DNA of 54,437 nt, taken from contig JAGNIJ010000030.1 of assembly GCA_018001225.1 (NCBI GenBank), positions 1 through 54,437 of the forward strand, read 5' to 3'. Shown here piece after piece: positions 15,904-25,134 of this stretch. A program made the translations under genes and the position numbers. The notes below the pieces were generated by a model, which worked only from the letters and a program-made list of their open reading frames with translations, was not told the DNA's origin and made no database searches. Source of the DNA: Kiritimatiellia bacterium (GTDB lineage Bacteria > Verrucomicrobiota > Kiritimatiellia > CAIQIC01 > JAGNIJ01). The stretch's first letter is position 1; each line of letters begins with the position of its first letter.

Positions 15904-17988
15904 CTACTCTGGAAAATATGTGTCGGGGTGGACTAGCGAAATGCGGTCTGCATCCTCATAGACCACCAAGAACTGCTGGCTGACCTGACCGCGGATTGAC
16001 TCGACGAGGTCCAGGGTGACCTCCTTATCGTGAGTAAGAATGATCACTTGATCCAAGTCAAAACCAGCCAGGGCCTTGAGTGTACGCGGACGGTATTTGG
16101 AGTCTGCGTTGCCAAGAGGTGTGTCAATCACGAGGGGGACACGGCGCTGCGTGATCTCAGCTAACGCCAAGCTGTAGGCAATACCGAATGCGCGCCGCTC
16201 GAATCCGCTATTCGTTTCCAACAGCATGTCTGGACTCCCGTCACTGAAAATTAGCTGCGGCGGTTGCCCGGGAGCCAAGCTCACGACGGCGTTACGAAAC
16301 CTTCGGTCAGCGATGTTGGTGAAGTGTCTTGTTACATACGCCTCGAGCCTGGAGGTCGTCACCGGCTGCAGATTGCCCTGCAACTCCTCCAGGGCGCGGC
16401 ACACGCGTTCAGCCACGGCCATGCGCTTCTGTTCTGGCCCGAGGCGAGAAAGCTGCTCTCTCAGTTCGCCGATACGCTTGGTCAGCTCATGAAGTTCTGC
16501 CTTCAGTGCCTTCAATTCGTTTTCGAGCGCCCCGATTCCGTGGATATCCTGCTGAATCTCCGAGTTCAGGATGTCAAGCTTCTCGCGCACCTCTTGGGTA
16601 GCTTGTGGCACGTCCTGCAAACGGTTCTTTCTGCTCTTGGCGTCTTCGAAGGAGTCCCGTGCATCGCGTGCTCGTTTGGCTGCCGCCCGGATCTTCGCTG
16701 AGCCCAGGGAATGAGCTTGTGCGAGCAACTGGAGGGCGCGAACGCGGGAGTCGCCCTTCAAGTGTCCCAACAAGAAGGTGTCTGCACAGTTCGCAGGAGG
16801 CGGGTTGTAGATGCTTTCAAGGGCTTCGGCGAAGCGGTTTCTCAAGGCTGAGCGTGATTGTGCGGACAGTTCGCCGAGGATTGGGTCTGGGTCCGGCAGT
16901 GCTGCATCAAGGACCTTCTCCCTGTTATCGATAGTGCCTCTCTTGAGGCTCTCCCAGTCTTCCCGCAGAGCCTCACTCCTCAGCCGGTTCTGAATGGCGG
17001 GCGCAAGTCGGGACGTCGCAAGTGCCAATCCAAGCTGCTTGACCAGATTAGCCAAGGCCTTCTCTGCTTCCGTCAACTCCTTCTCGGCCACGACATAGTC
17101 GCGTTCTGCCTGCGCGTACGTCATGTTGTTTATCCCGCCCATGCGGGCCAACTCTTCCTGAAGCTGAGACCGCTGCCGTTCCTTCTGTTCCTTGTCAGAC
17201 TCCAGCTTCTGAAGGTCGGTCTGCTTCTTGCCGATCCTCTCGTTAAGGACGTCCTTTTCTTTGAGCTTATCGTCGCACTCCTTTTGCTGGTCTGAGCACT
17301 TGCGTTTGCCGCCGGTCGTCTGCCGCATGCGGAAGAGGTACTGGTTCATTGTGTCAGACAGTTCTTCGACGACCTTTGTGCCAAACATGACCTCGACGGC
17401 CTTCTTGAGACCTCGCTCGCCCTGTGACTCGATGAGCTTCTGAGCCTGCTCGCCATCAAAGAAGAAGGCAGGTGCGACGTGTGCCTGAAAGAGGCTCCTC
17501 TCAATGCGTTCATGGGCGAGAACAATCGGATCCTTGTCTGCAGGGCCTCCGCTCTTCAGTTTGCCCCCGATGTAGACATCGACCTCCTCAAAAGAATCAC
17601 CCTGTTTGGGTTCATTGCGACCTGAGAAGAACCAGCGGCGAACCACACGGACTTCATCCTCGTCCTTGGAATCCCGCCACGAGGGAGTGAAGGTGATATC
17701 GATGACCGTTGGCTCGGATGAATCAGCAGTATTCCTGCGAAACCTCGCGATAGCATCGCGATATGTTTTGATGTCCTGATTTGTATCATACCGGGCAAAT
17801 CCTTCGCAGTGCCGCAGCCCAAAACGACCAAACAAGCCCATATAGAGAGAAAGAAGGAAACTGGTCTTACCATGTCCGTTCAGGGCCCCGACGAGTACAA
17901 CGGATCGGCGTTCCGAGGGGGCCTTGAAGTCGAATGTGGCGTCAGCATAAGTGCGCCAATTCTGCAGATGTAATCTGGACAAATACAC
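15904..17988 (-). CDS. dndD: DndD, SMC-like ATPase of DNA phosphorothioation
   Basis: The 694-residue protein starts with GTG 17988 directly after the stop of the small gene. It has an SMC/Rad50 layout: Walker A GALNGHGKT at residues 34-42, a long coiled coil (about 210-540) broken by a mid-region with no Zn-hook CxxC, and C-terminal ABC signature AYSLALAEITQ and Walker B PLVIDTPLGNAD near 625-640, then ILTHDKEV. This is the DndD pattern; the protein is needed for sulfur insertion in known Dnd systems. Strand and spacing put it in one operon with dndC and dndE-HerA. Confidence 0.9.
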   Translation of the reverse strand: MYLSRLHLQNWRTYADATFDFKAPSERRSVVLVGALNGHGKTSFLLSLYMGLFGRFGLRHCEGFARYDTNQDIKTYRDAIARFRRNTADSSEPTVIDITFTPSWRDSKDEDEVRVVRRWFFSGRNEPKQGDSFEEVDVYIGGKLKSGGPADKDPIVLAHERIERSLFQAHVAPAFFFDGEQAQKLIESQGERGLKKAVEVMFGTKVVEELSDTMNQYLFRMRQTTGGKRKCSDQQKECDDKLKEKDVLNERIGKKQTDLQKLESDKEQKERQRSQLQEELARMGGINNMTYAQAERDYVVAEKELTEAEKALANLVKQLGLALATSRLAPAIQNRLRSEALREDWESLKRGTIDNREKVLDAALPDPDPILGELSAQSRSALRNRFAEALESIYNPPPANCADTFLLGHLKGDSRVRALQLLAQAHSLGSAKIRAAAKRARDARDSFEDAKSRKNRLQDVPQATQEVREKLDILNSEIQQDIHGIGALENELKALKAELHELTKRIGELREQLSRLGPEQKRMAVAERVCRALEELQGNLQPVTTSRLEAYVTRHFTNIADRRFRNAVVSLAPGQPPQLIFSDGSPDMLLETNSGFERRAFGIAYSLALAEITQRRVPLVIDTPLGNADSKYRPRTLKALAGFDLDQVIILTHDKEVTLDLVESIRGQVSQQFLVVYEDADRISLVHPDTYFPE

Positions 17989-18192
17989 CTATGACTCCTT
18001 GGAATTCTTGATGAATCGGTCCAAGACCGCTTCGATCTCTTCGGGCAACCCGAATCGGCGGCCTGAACCCGCATACGAATTCACGAGTTCACAGAGATCC
18101 TTGAGAAGATCGATGTCCACGCGATGTTGCTCGCAGATCTTGCGGATGACCTTCTTGCTCTCTGCATCTTCAAAGCATGGAGGGGCTTTCAT
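17989..18192 (-). CDS. Small Dnd-operon protein
   Basis: ATG 18192 (MKAPPCFEDAESKK) gives 67 residues. It lies exactly between dndC (4-base gap) and dndD (no gap), so it is part of the operon. The sequence is helical with ICEQHRVDIDLLKDLC in the middle and no recognised enzyme motif. Small proteins of this kind are known next to DndC/DndD genes and are annotated only as DNA modification system-associated. A role as an adaptor between DndC and DndD is plausible but not shown. Confidence 0.75.
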   Translation of the reverse strand: MKAPPCFEDAESKKVIRKICEQHRVDIDLLKDLCELVNSYAGSGRRFGLPEEIEAVLDRFIKNSKES

Positions 18193-18196
18193 AGCT

Positions 18197-19315
18197 TCAG
18201 GCACACGTTGTTTCGCTCGGGATTGCGAGCCTAGCCAAGTCGCGGAACAGCGCATCCGACTCGTCCACTGCCCACTGCTCTCTTATCAGGCGCACTTCTG
18301 TGGTCGATATCAACTCAAGCCCGAGTTGAGCCTGAATCGCCAACAGCTCGTCCAAGAGCATCTTTCTGGCATCCATTGTCAATGGGCCGAGACCTGGCTG
18401 TCCCGTTCGCCGCACTTTATTCCTGTAGTCAGGATTATCCGATACCTCCTTGAGGCGTCGCCGGAACTTAGACAGTGGCTCCAGATGTTGATGTCCAGAA
18501 GTGATCAGGGAATCCAACGAGTTGTCCTTCTCGATCACAGTACAGGTCCAACAGCCGAATCGGGCGGAGTTGGTGCCACACGAAGGGGCGTCGTTGGTGC
18601 TCATGACGAAGGGACACTCCCCCGCAAGAGCATCTTTGTACAGACTTATGAGTTCCTTGTAGTCTCCTCCCCATGGTGGCCTGCTGTTCAGGAGGAGTGT
18701 CCAGACCTCATTGGTTGTTAGATCCTTTATGGGGGTGAAGACATAACAGCCTTTGAAGTCAGTGTGAGGCGAAAGACGACCTTCGGTTGCGGCATCATGC
18801 TTTTCTAGGTTTCGGGCGCGTTGCTGCGATTCCGCGCGTCGCACGCCGAGCAGAAGAATCGCTTCGCCGTTCTTGCTGACTTGGTCACGGATGAACTTCG
18901 AGGTGGGCCTGATCTTCATCCTGTCCGTGCACCAGCGAAACATGCGATTGGGTGCCGGGTAGCCACGACCGAGAAGATTAACCCAAAAGGAGTCCTCAAC
19001 CTGTGGCTTAGTCTTGACGATATCAACGGGAACGCGAAGGGCGGGGATATTCTCGGCCATGTGGTCAAGAAGCCGATTCACGAACGCTTGGAATACGGGG
19101 GACTCAACGAGTGTGTCATTGCTTACAACGTAGACCTGACGCTTGCGCTCGTCAGGGGGGATTGTCAGTAGGCATTCGAGAACGAGGTGCGCGAGAAGCG
19201 ACGAGTCCTTCCCTCCAGAGAATCCGACAATCCACGGCCGGGCGTCCGACCGGAGATATTCCTCGCGTATATCGCGTCGAATCTGCTTCAGCTTCGTAGC
19301 GAGCTCAGAGATCAT
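18197..19315 (-). CDS. dndC: DndC, PAPS-reductase-like sulfurtransferase
   Basis: Start ATG 19315 (MISELATKLKQ) sits behind GGAGAGGG; an upstream ATG at 19330 adds five residues. The 372-residue protein has the PP-loop SGGKDS at residues 33-38, the LGVRRAESQQRA motif near 175, and a cluster of cysteines (GECPF, SCGTN, FGCWTC, about 227-260) that would bind an iron-sulfur cluster, as in DndC. It adenylates DNA backbone phosphate or passes sulfur during phosphorothioation. It is the first gene of the leftward Dnd operon, divergent from the methyltransferase gene across a 190-base intergenic region. Confidence 0.92.
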   Translation of the reverse strand: MISELATKLKQIRRDIREEYLRSDARPWIVGFSGGKDSSLLAHLVLECLLTIPPDERKRQVYVVSNDTLVESPVFQAFVNRLLDHMAENIPALRVPVDIVKTKPQVEDSFWVNLLGRGYPAPNRMFRWCTDRMKIRPTSKFIRDQVSKNGEAILLLGVRRAESQQRARNLEKHDAATEGRLSPHTDFKGCYVFTPIKDLTTNEVWTLLLNSRPPWGGDYKELISLYKDALAGECPFVMSTNDAPSCGTNSARFGCWTCTVIEKDNSLDSLITSGHQHLEPLSKFRRRLKEVSDNPDYRNKVRRTGQPGLGPLTMDARKMLLDELLAIQAQLGLELISTTEVRLIREQWAVDESDALFRDLARLAIPSETTCA

Positions 19316-19474
19316 CCCTCTCCATTGCACCTGCTTTAGAAATCAGACATATCGTACCGAGGATCGTGGGGCACCGCAAGAAGATTGCGCAACGCAACAG
19401 ACGATTGCGCTTATCGCGACACAAGCGGCGTAGGGGTGCGAAGGGCGGGAGCTGCTCGGGGCTTTGGTTACAAG

Positions 19475-19503
19475 TTGACACTAAGGCCGATACGTTGTTA
19501 CAG
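19475..19503 (+). promoter_or_regulatory. Possible promoter of the Dnd-associated methyltransferase gene
   Basis: A perfect TTGACA (19475-19480) is followed after 17 bases by a weak TTACAG (19498-19503). Transcription would begin almost at the ATG 19509, so the transcript would be nearly leaderless; the AGGA at 19502-19505 also hints at a ribosome site, which conflicts with that. Moderate to weak support. Confidence 0.3.
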
Positions 19504-19508
19504 GATGA

Positions 19509-21572
19509 ATGATCATGGCGGAGCGGGTTGAATCTGGCGTCTTGGATGCGCTGCATTTCAGCGAACAGGTCAGAGCACTTGCCGGCGGGAAGCGCACGGA
19601 GTCAGCAGTTTATGTGCACGTTTCTGCAGAGGGTTTGCTTCCCCTTGAGTTGCACAGGATCGTATTGGCATGTCGCCAGAAAATGCGTATCGGCGACGAG
19701 TACAACGTAGTGAAGTTGTCTCGTGGCGAATTCAGACTCTCCTTTCTGAGTTACCCCGATTTTTTCGAGTGCCCACACCCCGCGTTGGCGTATTCTATCA
19801 GCGTGGACCTGGCAACGGGCCGCGTTCGGCGATTCTCATATGAGTCCTCTACGAACCGCCCCATCCTTCACCGCAAGGAGGAGATGCTCTCGAAGGACCA
19901 TCCGCGGCATGCAGAGTTCGAGACGCTAACTAGGTCTGAAGTGGCATGCGGCCTGTTTGAGATGTCAGCGTTGATCGGCATGCAGGGCGCTTGGGCGCAG
20001 GTGTTGAAGGAGAAGGGCCTTGGGTATCGAGGTCACAGGCTCGTCTGCTGTCACTCCGGCATTAAGAGCGAGGAGCCGATGTGTCTTCCAGCGATCAAGC
20101 GTCACAGAACCGCTATCAGCCGGCAGTCGCTCTCTAAGCCTGTGCAGTTGCTTGTAGAGCATGGGCTGCTGAAGCCCGGAGCGTCCTTTTTTGACTATGG
20201 GTGCGGGCAGGGGGACGACCTGCGTATCCTAGCGCACATGGGGGTAAAGGGCACTGGATGGGATCCCGCCTACAGGAGCGATATGCCACGCACGGAGGCA
20301 GACTGCGTGAATCTCGGCTTCGTGCTCAATGTCATAGAGGATCAGATTGAGCGGTTGCGAACGCTGCAGGATGCATTCGCGCTTGCTCGCCGAATCCTTG
20401 CGGTTTCGGCTCTTACCTCCGAGGCGAGGAATGAGGTTGGCGGTACAACCTACAGTGATGGGGTCCTCACAAGTCGAGAGACATTCCAGAAGCGTTTCTC
20501 TCAGGACGAGTTGCGGCAATACATCGAAGATGCCCTTGAGACGGAAGCGGTAGCGGTCGGGATGGGTATCTTCTATGTCTTTCGCTCGCCATCAGAGCGC
20601 CAAGAGTTCCTGGCACGCCGTACGCGCCGACCGATCAACTGGGAGGCGCTGTCACGGAGACTATACCCGAGACGATTCGGCGGCAACGCGAAGCTCAAGT
20701 ACATAGAGAACCGCGAGCTTCTCGACGCGTTCTGGGCCAGAATGCTTGATCTCGGCAGAGTACCCAGGAAGAAGGAGTATCCGAGACTTGTTGATGTCAC
20801 TCATAGGATCGGCTCAGCCGAGAAGGCGCGGCAACTGTTTATCGAGTTGTATGGAGAGAGAACGCTGCAGGCGGCTTACACAGCCCGGAAAGACGATTGG
20901 CTCGTGTTCCTGGCGTTGGCGAACTTGCGGAAGCGCGCTCCCTTTTGTCACTTCTCTCTGCCTCAACAGAACGACATCAAGACGTTTTTTGGGAACTACG
21001 CCTATGCTCTCGGCCAAGGGGAACAGCTTCTCCGCATGATCGCCGATCCGGATATCATTGAGGAGCAATGCGGCGAGGCATGCGTAGGGTGGCAGGACGA
21101 TCAGGCTCTCTATCTGCACCGGGGCTCTCTGGGGGTACTCGACCCGGTACTGAGGGTCTACTATGGCTGCGCAGAGATACTCTGCGGCGAGACAAGCACA
21201 GTTGATGTTGTGAAACTCCACAAACGTTCGAGCAAGGTCACGCTGTTGGAATACGACGATTTCGAGGGGAAGATGCTCCCCGAGCTGCAGTGGCGCACGA
21301 AGATTAACTTGCGAACGCAACGCATTGACGTTTTCGATCACCGATCCTCGGAGCGTGCACAGGTTCTGTATTTCAAAGAGCGATTCGTACGTGTTGACCA
21401 TCCGCAGCGCAAGAAGTGGGCATCATACTCGGACAAACTTCGGCGACTCGGATTCAGTGAAGCGATGGGGTTTGGACCGACAAGACAGGAGCTCTCGGAG
21501 TTCCTGGCCGCACACGGCCTGACGCTGGGGCTGCGGAGGTGCAAGAACAAGAGTACCCCTCCGCCAGCATGA
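19509..21572 (+). CDS. DNA phosphorothioation-associated putative methyltransferase
   Basis: The 687-residue protein has an SAM-binding Rossmann motif FFDYGCGQGDDLRIL at about residues 228-242, a downstream acidic strand GTGWDPAYR near 251, and NLGFVLNVIED near 266-276, followed by a long C-terminal half without recognised catalytic motifs. The layout and context match the family (TIGR04096) found next to Dnd genes. Its true substrate is unknown; DNA or the sulfur-modified site is often assumed. It is divergent from dndC and ends 7 bases from the convergent reverse transcriptase gene. Confidence 0.85.
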   Translation: MIMAERVESGVLDALHFSEQVRALAGGKRTESAVYVHVSAEGLLPLELHRIVLACRQKMRIGDEYNVVKLSRGEFRLSFLSYPDFFECPHPALAYSISVDLATGRVRRFSYESSTNRPILHRKEEMLSKDHPRHAEFETLTRSEVACGLFEMSALIGMQGAWAQVLKEKGLGYRGHRLVCCHSGIKSEEPMCLPAIKRHRTAISRQSLSKPVQLLVEHGLLKPGASFFDYGCGQGDDLRILAHMGVKGTGWDPAYRSDMPRTEADCVNLGFVLNVIEDQIERLRTLQDAFALARRILAVSALTSEARNEVGGTTYSDGVLTSRETFQKRFSQDELRQYIEDALETEAVAVGMGIFYVFRSPSERQEFLARRTRRPINWEALSRRLYPRRFGGNAKLKYIENRELLDAFWARMLDLGRVPRKKEYPRLVDVTHRIGSAEKARQLFIELYGERTLQAAYTARKDDWLVFLALANLRKRAPFCHFSLPQQNDIKTFFGNYAYALGQGEQLLRMIADPDIIEEQCGEACVGWQDDQALYLHRGSLGVLDPVLRVYYGCAEILCGETSTVDVVKLHKRSSKVTLLEYDDFEGKMLPELQWRTKINLRTQRIDVFDHRSSERAQVLYFKERFVRVDHPQRKKWASYSDKLRRLGFSEAMGFGPTRQELSEFLAAHGLTLGLRRCKNKSTPPPA

Positions 21573-21579
21573 GCCGTGA

Positions 21580-23370
21580 CTACGAGGTCATACGGCCGCG
21601 CGGCTTGTCCAACAAAGCAAGAGGGCTTGCCGCAACTATCGAGCGCTTCTTCAGGGCTTGGTGGTAGTAGCTGAACGGGCGGCCGTAGTACACGAGTTGC
21701 CTGTTTCTTCCGGATCCCCCCTTTGGAGGCGGCTCGCGTGCCGGTGTTCGCCTGAGTTGATGGCCTATCTTGCGTATTAGCCTGTTCCGACAGCGATCAA
21801 GTCTCTTCAACTGGATCCGCGAGTACTTGTTGTCGTTCAGCAAACGGAAACCGCTCACCCAGCACAACTCGTTCTGGACCTTGTCGTAGTTGTGCAAGCG
21901 CACCTTTCCCACGGACATCTGTATCAACCGGTTTGTGATGGACTCCTCGATCGTCTTGTTGGTTGCTCGCGGCAATCTGGGGCGCAGCGCTCCGAGAACC
22001 TCGCGCACCGTTGCGTATTGCTTCCTCATCTCGCGTACGAGGGATCGCTTCCTTACTCGAATGTCTCCTCCCACGTTGATCTCGTAGCCGACGAAGCCAA
22101 TCCAAGGGATGCCCGCAGATGCCGACCAGCTGTAAGGGGGCTTGGACTTCTGATCCCAGAATGCCTTTCCATATGCCGGCGTCGAGGTGGAGTCGTGGGG
22201 CAGCAGTTTGAGCCGCCGTAGTGCTCGCTCGTATCGCCTCATGTACGAGCGGCACTTCTGCCTATTCGGGTGCATGATGATCATGTCGTCGCAGTATCGG
22301 ACGTACAGCAGATCTAGGTCGTCATCTCGCAGCATGGCGTCGTCCGCTTCATGCAAGACAAGGTTGGCGATGAACCCGGAGAGGGCGCCTCCTTGAGCGA
22401 TTCCGAATCGTGCATTGTTGAACGATCGGTATATCCCTGCGTTCTTCAGTGTCTCCTGCACATTGCCGAAATTGCCATCCGGGATATCGAACTGGTCGAA
22501 GTAGGCCTGCCCCTTCTTGACGAGCGGTGCTACATGTTTGTTGAACCGGTACGAAGCCAAATAGGCGAAGAAGACCCTCTCCATCTCGCGGCTGTGCATG
22601 ACACCATTATGCCTGTCTGCACGCACCGCCATGCGCTTGAACGCCTTCTTGATCACGGAGTGATTAACCGTGTCGAAGAACTTCTGAATGTCGCACTCGG
22701 CAACCCACAGACGCTTCTTCCCTTGTCGCCTCCTGTAGTCGACGATCTTCTGGAACGCATCGTGGTGTGTGGGCTTGAAGGGCTTGCCGTCGATCTCTCG
22801 GCGAGCTCTGAAGGCGAATGAACAATCTCTGAAACATGGATCGAAGAAGTCAGTGAGATACTGATTGGCCAGGCAGATGGCGATCTTGTCCGCCAGTGGG
22901 TAGGCGGAGATGGGGCGGCATGAGTTGCCGGAACTCTTCTTGTCGTCCTTGAGCTTCGGGAATATCTCCGGTGTTGCGATGGGTCTGTAACCGTCGCGAA
23001 TTAGGGCAAGGACCTCCCGCGTGAAGTCGTCCAGCCTCCTAAGAAACGGCTCTTCAGGGCGCTGCTTCTTGCAGAAGGCGACGGTCATGAGGAGGGAACA
23101 AACGTTCTTGTCGGTCGAGTTCAGAGGTTGCCCATTCTCGCTACGACGCGGGTTCTGTCCGAGCTTCTTCCATTGCCTTCTGTTGGGTAACAGACTGCAG
23201 AGCAGTTCCTCGTCCGGACGTAGCGGATGCGTGTCGGGCTTGAACTTCGGATTCCCGGTGGCTTGGTATACTAGGTGTGCTCTGTTGCGCGTCTTGGCAA
23301 GCTTTGCCCGGAACCTGCAAAGGTATGACAATACCCTGTCTTCGGTGAGGTAGTTCTCCGCAAACTTCAT
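21580..23370 (-). CDS. Reverse transcriptase, unassigned (defence-type or group II-like)
   Basis: The 596-residue protein has RT motifs in order: RPISAYPLADKIAICLANQY with FRDCSFAFRARR (152-191), motif A VAECDIQKFFDTVNH (223-237), motif B GIAQGGALSGFIANLV (323-338), the active site VRYCDDMII (357-365) and IGFVGYEI (424-431). The C-terminus (after 480) has KLDRCRNRLIRKIG and a basic tail without an HNH or maturase-type endonuclease. It is not a DGR enzyme, whose motif B ends in SQ. ATG 23370 has AAGGA 9 bases upstream. It follows the VirE_N-type primase gene by about 107 bases on the same strand. Known anti-phage RTs share this size range, but I cannot assign a group. Confidence 0.88.
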   Translation of the reverse strand: MKFAENYLTEDRVLSYLCRFRAKLAKTRNRAHLVYQATGNPKFKPDTHPLRPDEELLCSLLPNRRQWKKLGQNPRRSENGQPLNSTDKNVCSLLMTVAFCKKQRPEEPFLRRLDDFTREVLALIRDGYRPIATPEIFPKLKDDKKSSGNSCRPISAYPLADKIAICLANQYLTDFFDPCFRDCSFAFRARREIDGKPFKPTHHDAFQKIVDYRRRQGKKRLWVAECDIQKFFDTVNHSVIKKAFKRMAVRADRHNGVMHSREMERVFFAYLASYRFNKHVAPLVKKGQAYFDQFDIPDGNFGNVQETLKNAGIYRSFNNARFGIAQGGALSGFIANLVLHEADDAMLRDDDLDLLYVRYCDDMIIMHPNRQKCRSYMRRYERALRRLKLLPHDSTSTPAYGKAFWDQKSKPPYSWSASAGIPWIGFVGYEINVGGDIRVRKRSLVREMRKQYATVREVLGALRPRLPRATNKTIEESITNRLIQMSVGKVRLHNYDKVQNELCWVSGFRLLNDNKYSRIQLKRLDRCRNRLIRKIGHQLRRTPAREPPPKGGSGRNRQLVYYGRPFSYYHQALKKRSIVAASPLALLDKPRGRMTS

Positions 23371-23477
23371 CTGCCGTCCTTGCGTTTACAGGGGTGAAAG
23401 GCAGCACCTGTAGTTGATATGCCATACGTTCCAGTTACGGAACCATCCTAGCTCTTGCTGGCCAAGAACCACGGCAG
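23371..23477 (-). other. Spacer between primase and RT, possible structured RNA
   Basis: The 107 bases upstream of the RT start contain short hairpins in the transcribed strand, such as GTTCC-GTAACT-GGAAC and CTTGGCCAGCAAG, and two overlapping TATGGCATATC-like repeats of A/T content lower than the genes around. Many RT-based defence systems carry a template RNA next to the RT gene, so this spacer is the first place to look. Nothing in the sequence proves an RNA gene. Confidence 0.25.
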
Positions 23478-24542
23478 CTAATATGTAGGGTCAGCTTGGC
23501 GCATTCCCTCTTCGGTACTGCCTTCCACCCCATTTCTCATCTTGTATCCTTGTTTCTGGGCAAGGTACACAATCGTCCCCATGCTGACTTCCCCCCGCGA
23601 GTCCATGTAGCACGACAGCAGAAGCCTCTTGCTTCCTTCCTCGTCATGCCGTGAACCGTCGAGGCGGCATAGCCTGAGAAAGTAGGCTTCACCTATGTCG
23701 TAGGTGAAGGAATCAGCAATAGCGAAGGCGACGCTGACCCACATATCGAACGTCGTGGTTATGGAGAGATTGCGTTTGGCCAGGTACTTCGTGATCGATC
23801 TCATGAGATTGCGGTTGGATGCGGAGTTCTTCCCATCGGAGCAGTTGAGCCGGGATCGCTCCACGGCAGGGGCATGGTGCGCGGCTGGTTGGCTGGTCCT
23901 CTGCATCGCGCGCTCAGGCAGTGGAGCTTGTAGCACGTCAACGTCCACGATTGGCATCGGCTCCACATCGCTCTTCTGGATCAACTCAGGATCGCTTGAG
24001 AGGAAGCACAGTCGTGTGACATCGCTTCCGCTTGGATCCAGCAGGACGTTGTAGTCCTCTCGGAAGCGAGCCGAGAGCTTTCTGAAGGCGGCCTTGTGGC
24101 GCAGCGGGATAGCGATGCTGTTGTCCGAGAGGTCATAGCGCAAAGGCACCAAGCCTTTGAGTCCAGCGGAGGATGGGGATGTCCAGAGAGCCAAGACGGA
24201 AGGCTCGCACTGGAGCTTACGCTTTGCATCAAGAAGGGCGGCACCTTCAAGATGGTCGACGTCGAAGACAACCAGTTCGTTGTACTGCTTGATGCAGTCC
24301 GTGCGCCGCTTCTCCAAGAACGTACCGCAGAATGTCACGCTCGGCAGCCGCTTCTTCCCTATATCGTACTTGTCCTTTGCGCCTACCGCCAAGTACACCC
24401 TCAGCTCGGAGATCAGAGCGTTGTAGGTGCCTCCCTTTATCATCTGCAGAACGTCGCCTATTGCATGCTCGGCCGTGATACTACCCCATGCACATTCTAG
24501 GAAGGACGCCCTTCTGCGCAGCATTCTCGTTGAGCTTACCAT
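23478..24542 (-). CDS. VirE_N/BT4734-like primase-type protein, partner of the RT
   Basis: ATG 24542 gives 354 residues; a longer frame to 24572 would start with TTG. Residues about 75-170 carry TFCGTF, then YNELVVFDVDHL (acidic pair D-x-D) and LWTSPSSAGLKGLVPL, the pattern of the VirE N-terminal/BT4734 family, which is related to AEP primases. The C-terminal part (after 240) has NLMRSITKYLAKRNLSIT and a helical region like a primase C-terminal domain. It is followed by the RT gene on the same strand, and a promoter is visible upstream. Such proteins occur on mobile elements; pairing with an RT is unusual. Confidence 0.75.
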   Translation of the reverse strand: MVSSTRMLRRRASFLECAWGSITAEHAIGDVLQMIKGGTYNALISELRVYLAVGAKDKYDIGKKRLPSVTFCGTFLEKRRTDCIKQYNELVVFDVDHLEGAALLDAKRKLQCEPSVLALWTSPSSAGLKGLVPLRYDLSDNSIAIPLRHKAAFRKLSARFREDYNVLLDPSGSDVTRLCFLSSDPELIQKSDVEPMPIVDVDVLQAPLPERAMQRTSQPAAHHAPAVERSRLNCSDGKNSASNRNLMRSITKYLAKRNLSITTTFDMWVSVAFAIADSFTYDIGEAYFLRLCRLDGSRHDEEGSKRLLLSCYMDSRGEVSMGTIVYLAQKQGYKMRNGVEGSTEEGMRQADPTY

Positions 24543-24587
24543 GGCAATGCCCGCTACCCATGCCAGTACCAATCTCCGAGGGAACGC

Positions 24588-24616
24588 ATGCTAGCACAGG
24601 CCTTGTAAATTCTCAA
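24588..24616 (-). promoter_or_regulatory. Sigma70-like promoter of the primase-RT unit
   Basis: On the minus strand TTGAGA (24611-24616) and TAGCAT (24588-24593) are separated by 17 bases, 45 bases ahead of the primase ATG. It is the best promoter in the 170-base intergenic region and would drive primase and RT together. Each box has one or two deviations from consensus. Confidence 0.45.
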
Positions 24617-24714
24617 GCTTGTAGCATTGAACGTGTGGTGTAAAATGGCCTCATTCGCACATGGTAGATAGAGCACCTCTTGGTGCATGCTATTCTCGAT
24701 CCTAGACGACCTGC

Positions 24715-25134
24715 TCATACAGGATATGCCCCCCCCCTTATCAACCCTACGCCTGTCGGACGAAGGCGGCCGCGCAATCTCGCTTCCGTTTCCAGTCGCG
24801 GGCAGTCATGGCCATGAGGTCCAGCCATGCGGAGGCATTCTTCCGGTGTCACGTTAGCGGCATACGCCGCCTTGGAGTCAGCTATCAGCATCATCGGCAT
24901 GGTGGCTTGTGCGGTCTTCCGGAAATTCTCACTTTCTTGCTGGAAGTAGTGTTTCAGGACGACGTCCGCGGCAACGTGGCTAGTGACGCGGCGGACCAGC
25001 TCAACGGGGATCCTGGCGGCCAGGGCAAGGGAGGCCTCAGTCGCGTGAAGATCATCCCGATCGCGGACGTTGGTAGAGCAATAGCTGTGGGCTCGCCACA
25101 CATGCCTTGCCGCGCGTATTATGCTACGCGCCAA
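24715..25134 (-). pseudogene. Decayed C-terminal part of a tyrosine integrase
   Basis: The frame reads RIPVELVRRVTSHV and VVLKHYFQQ near residues 40-70, closely matching GVPVELVRRVTGHA and VVLKHYFRP of the intact integrase at 31894-33492. The catalytic HxxR (WHALR in the intact enzyme) reads DDLHA here, and the second-box Gly-His is Ser-His, so key residues are lost. The first 20 residues do not match and no N-terminal half exists. Its tail after MPMMLIADS has diverged. It overlaps the end of the helicase gene by 16 bases. It marks an older island border. Confidence 0.8.

Noticed and set aside
23371..23477. Possible DGR template repeat upstream of the RT (translation with WFRNWNVW).
   Set aside because: The RT motif B is QGGALSG, not the SQ type of DGR enzymes, no variable repeat or target gene is visible, and the stretch is short.
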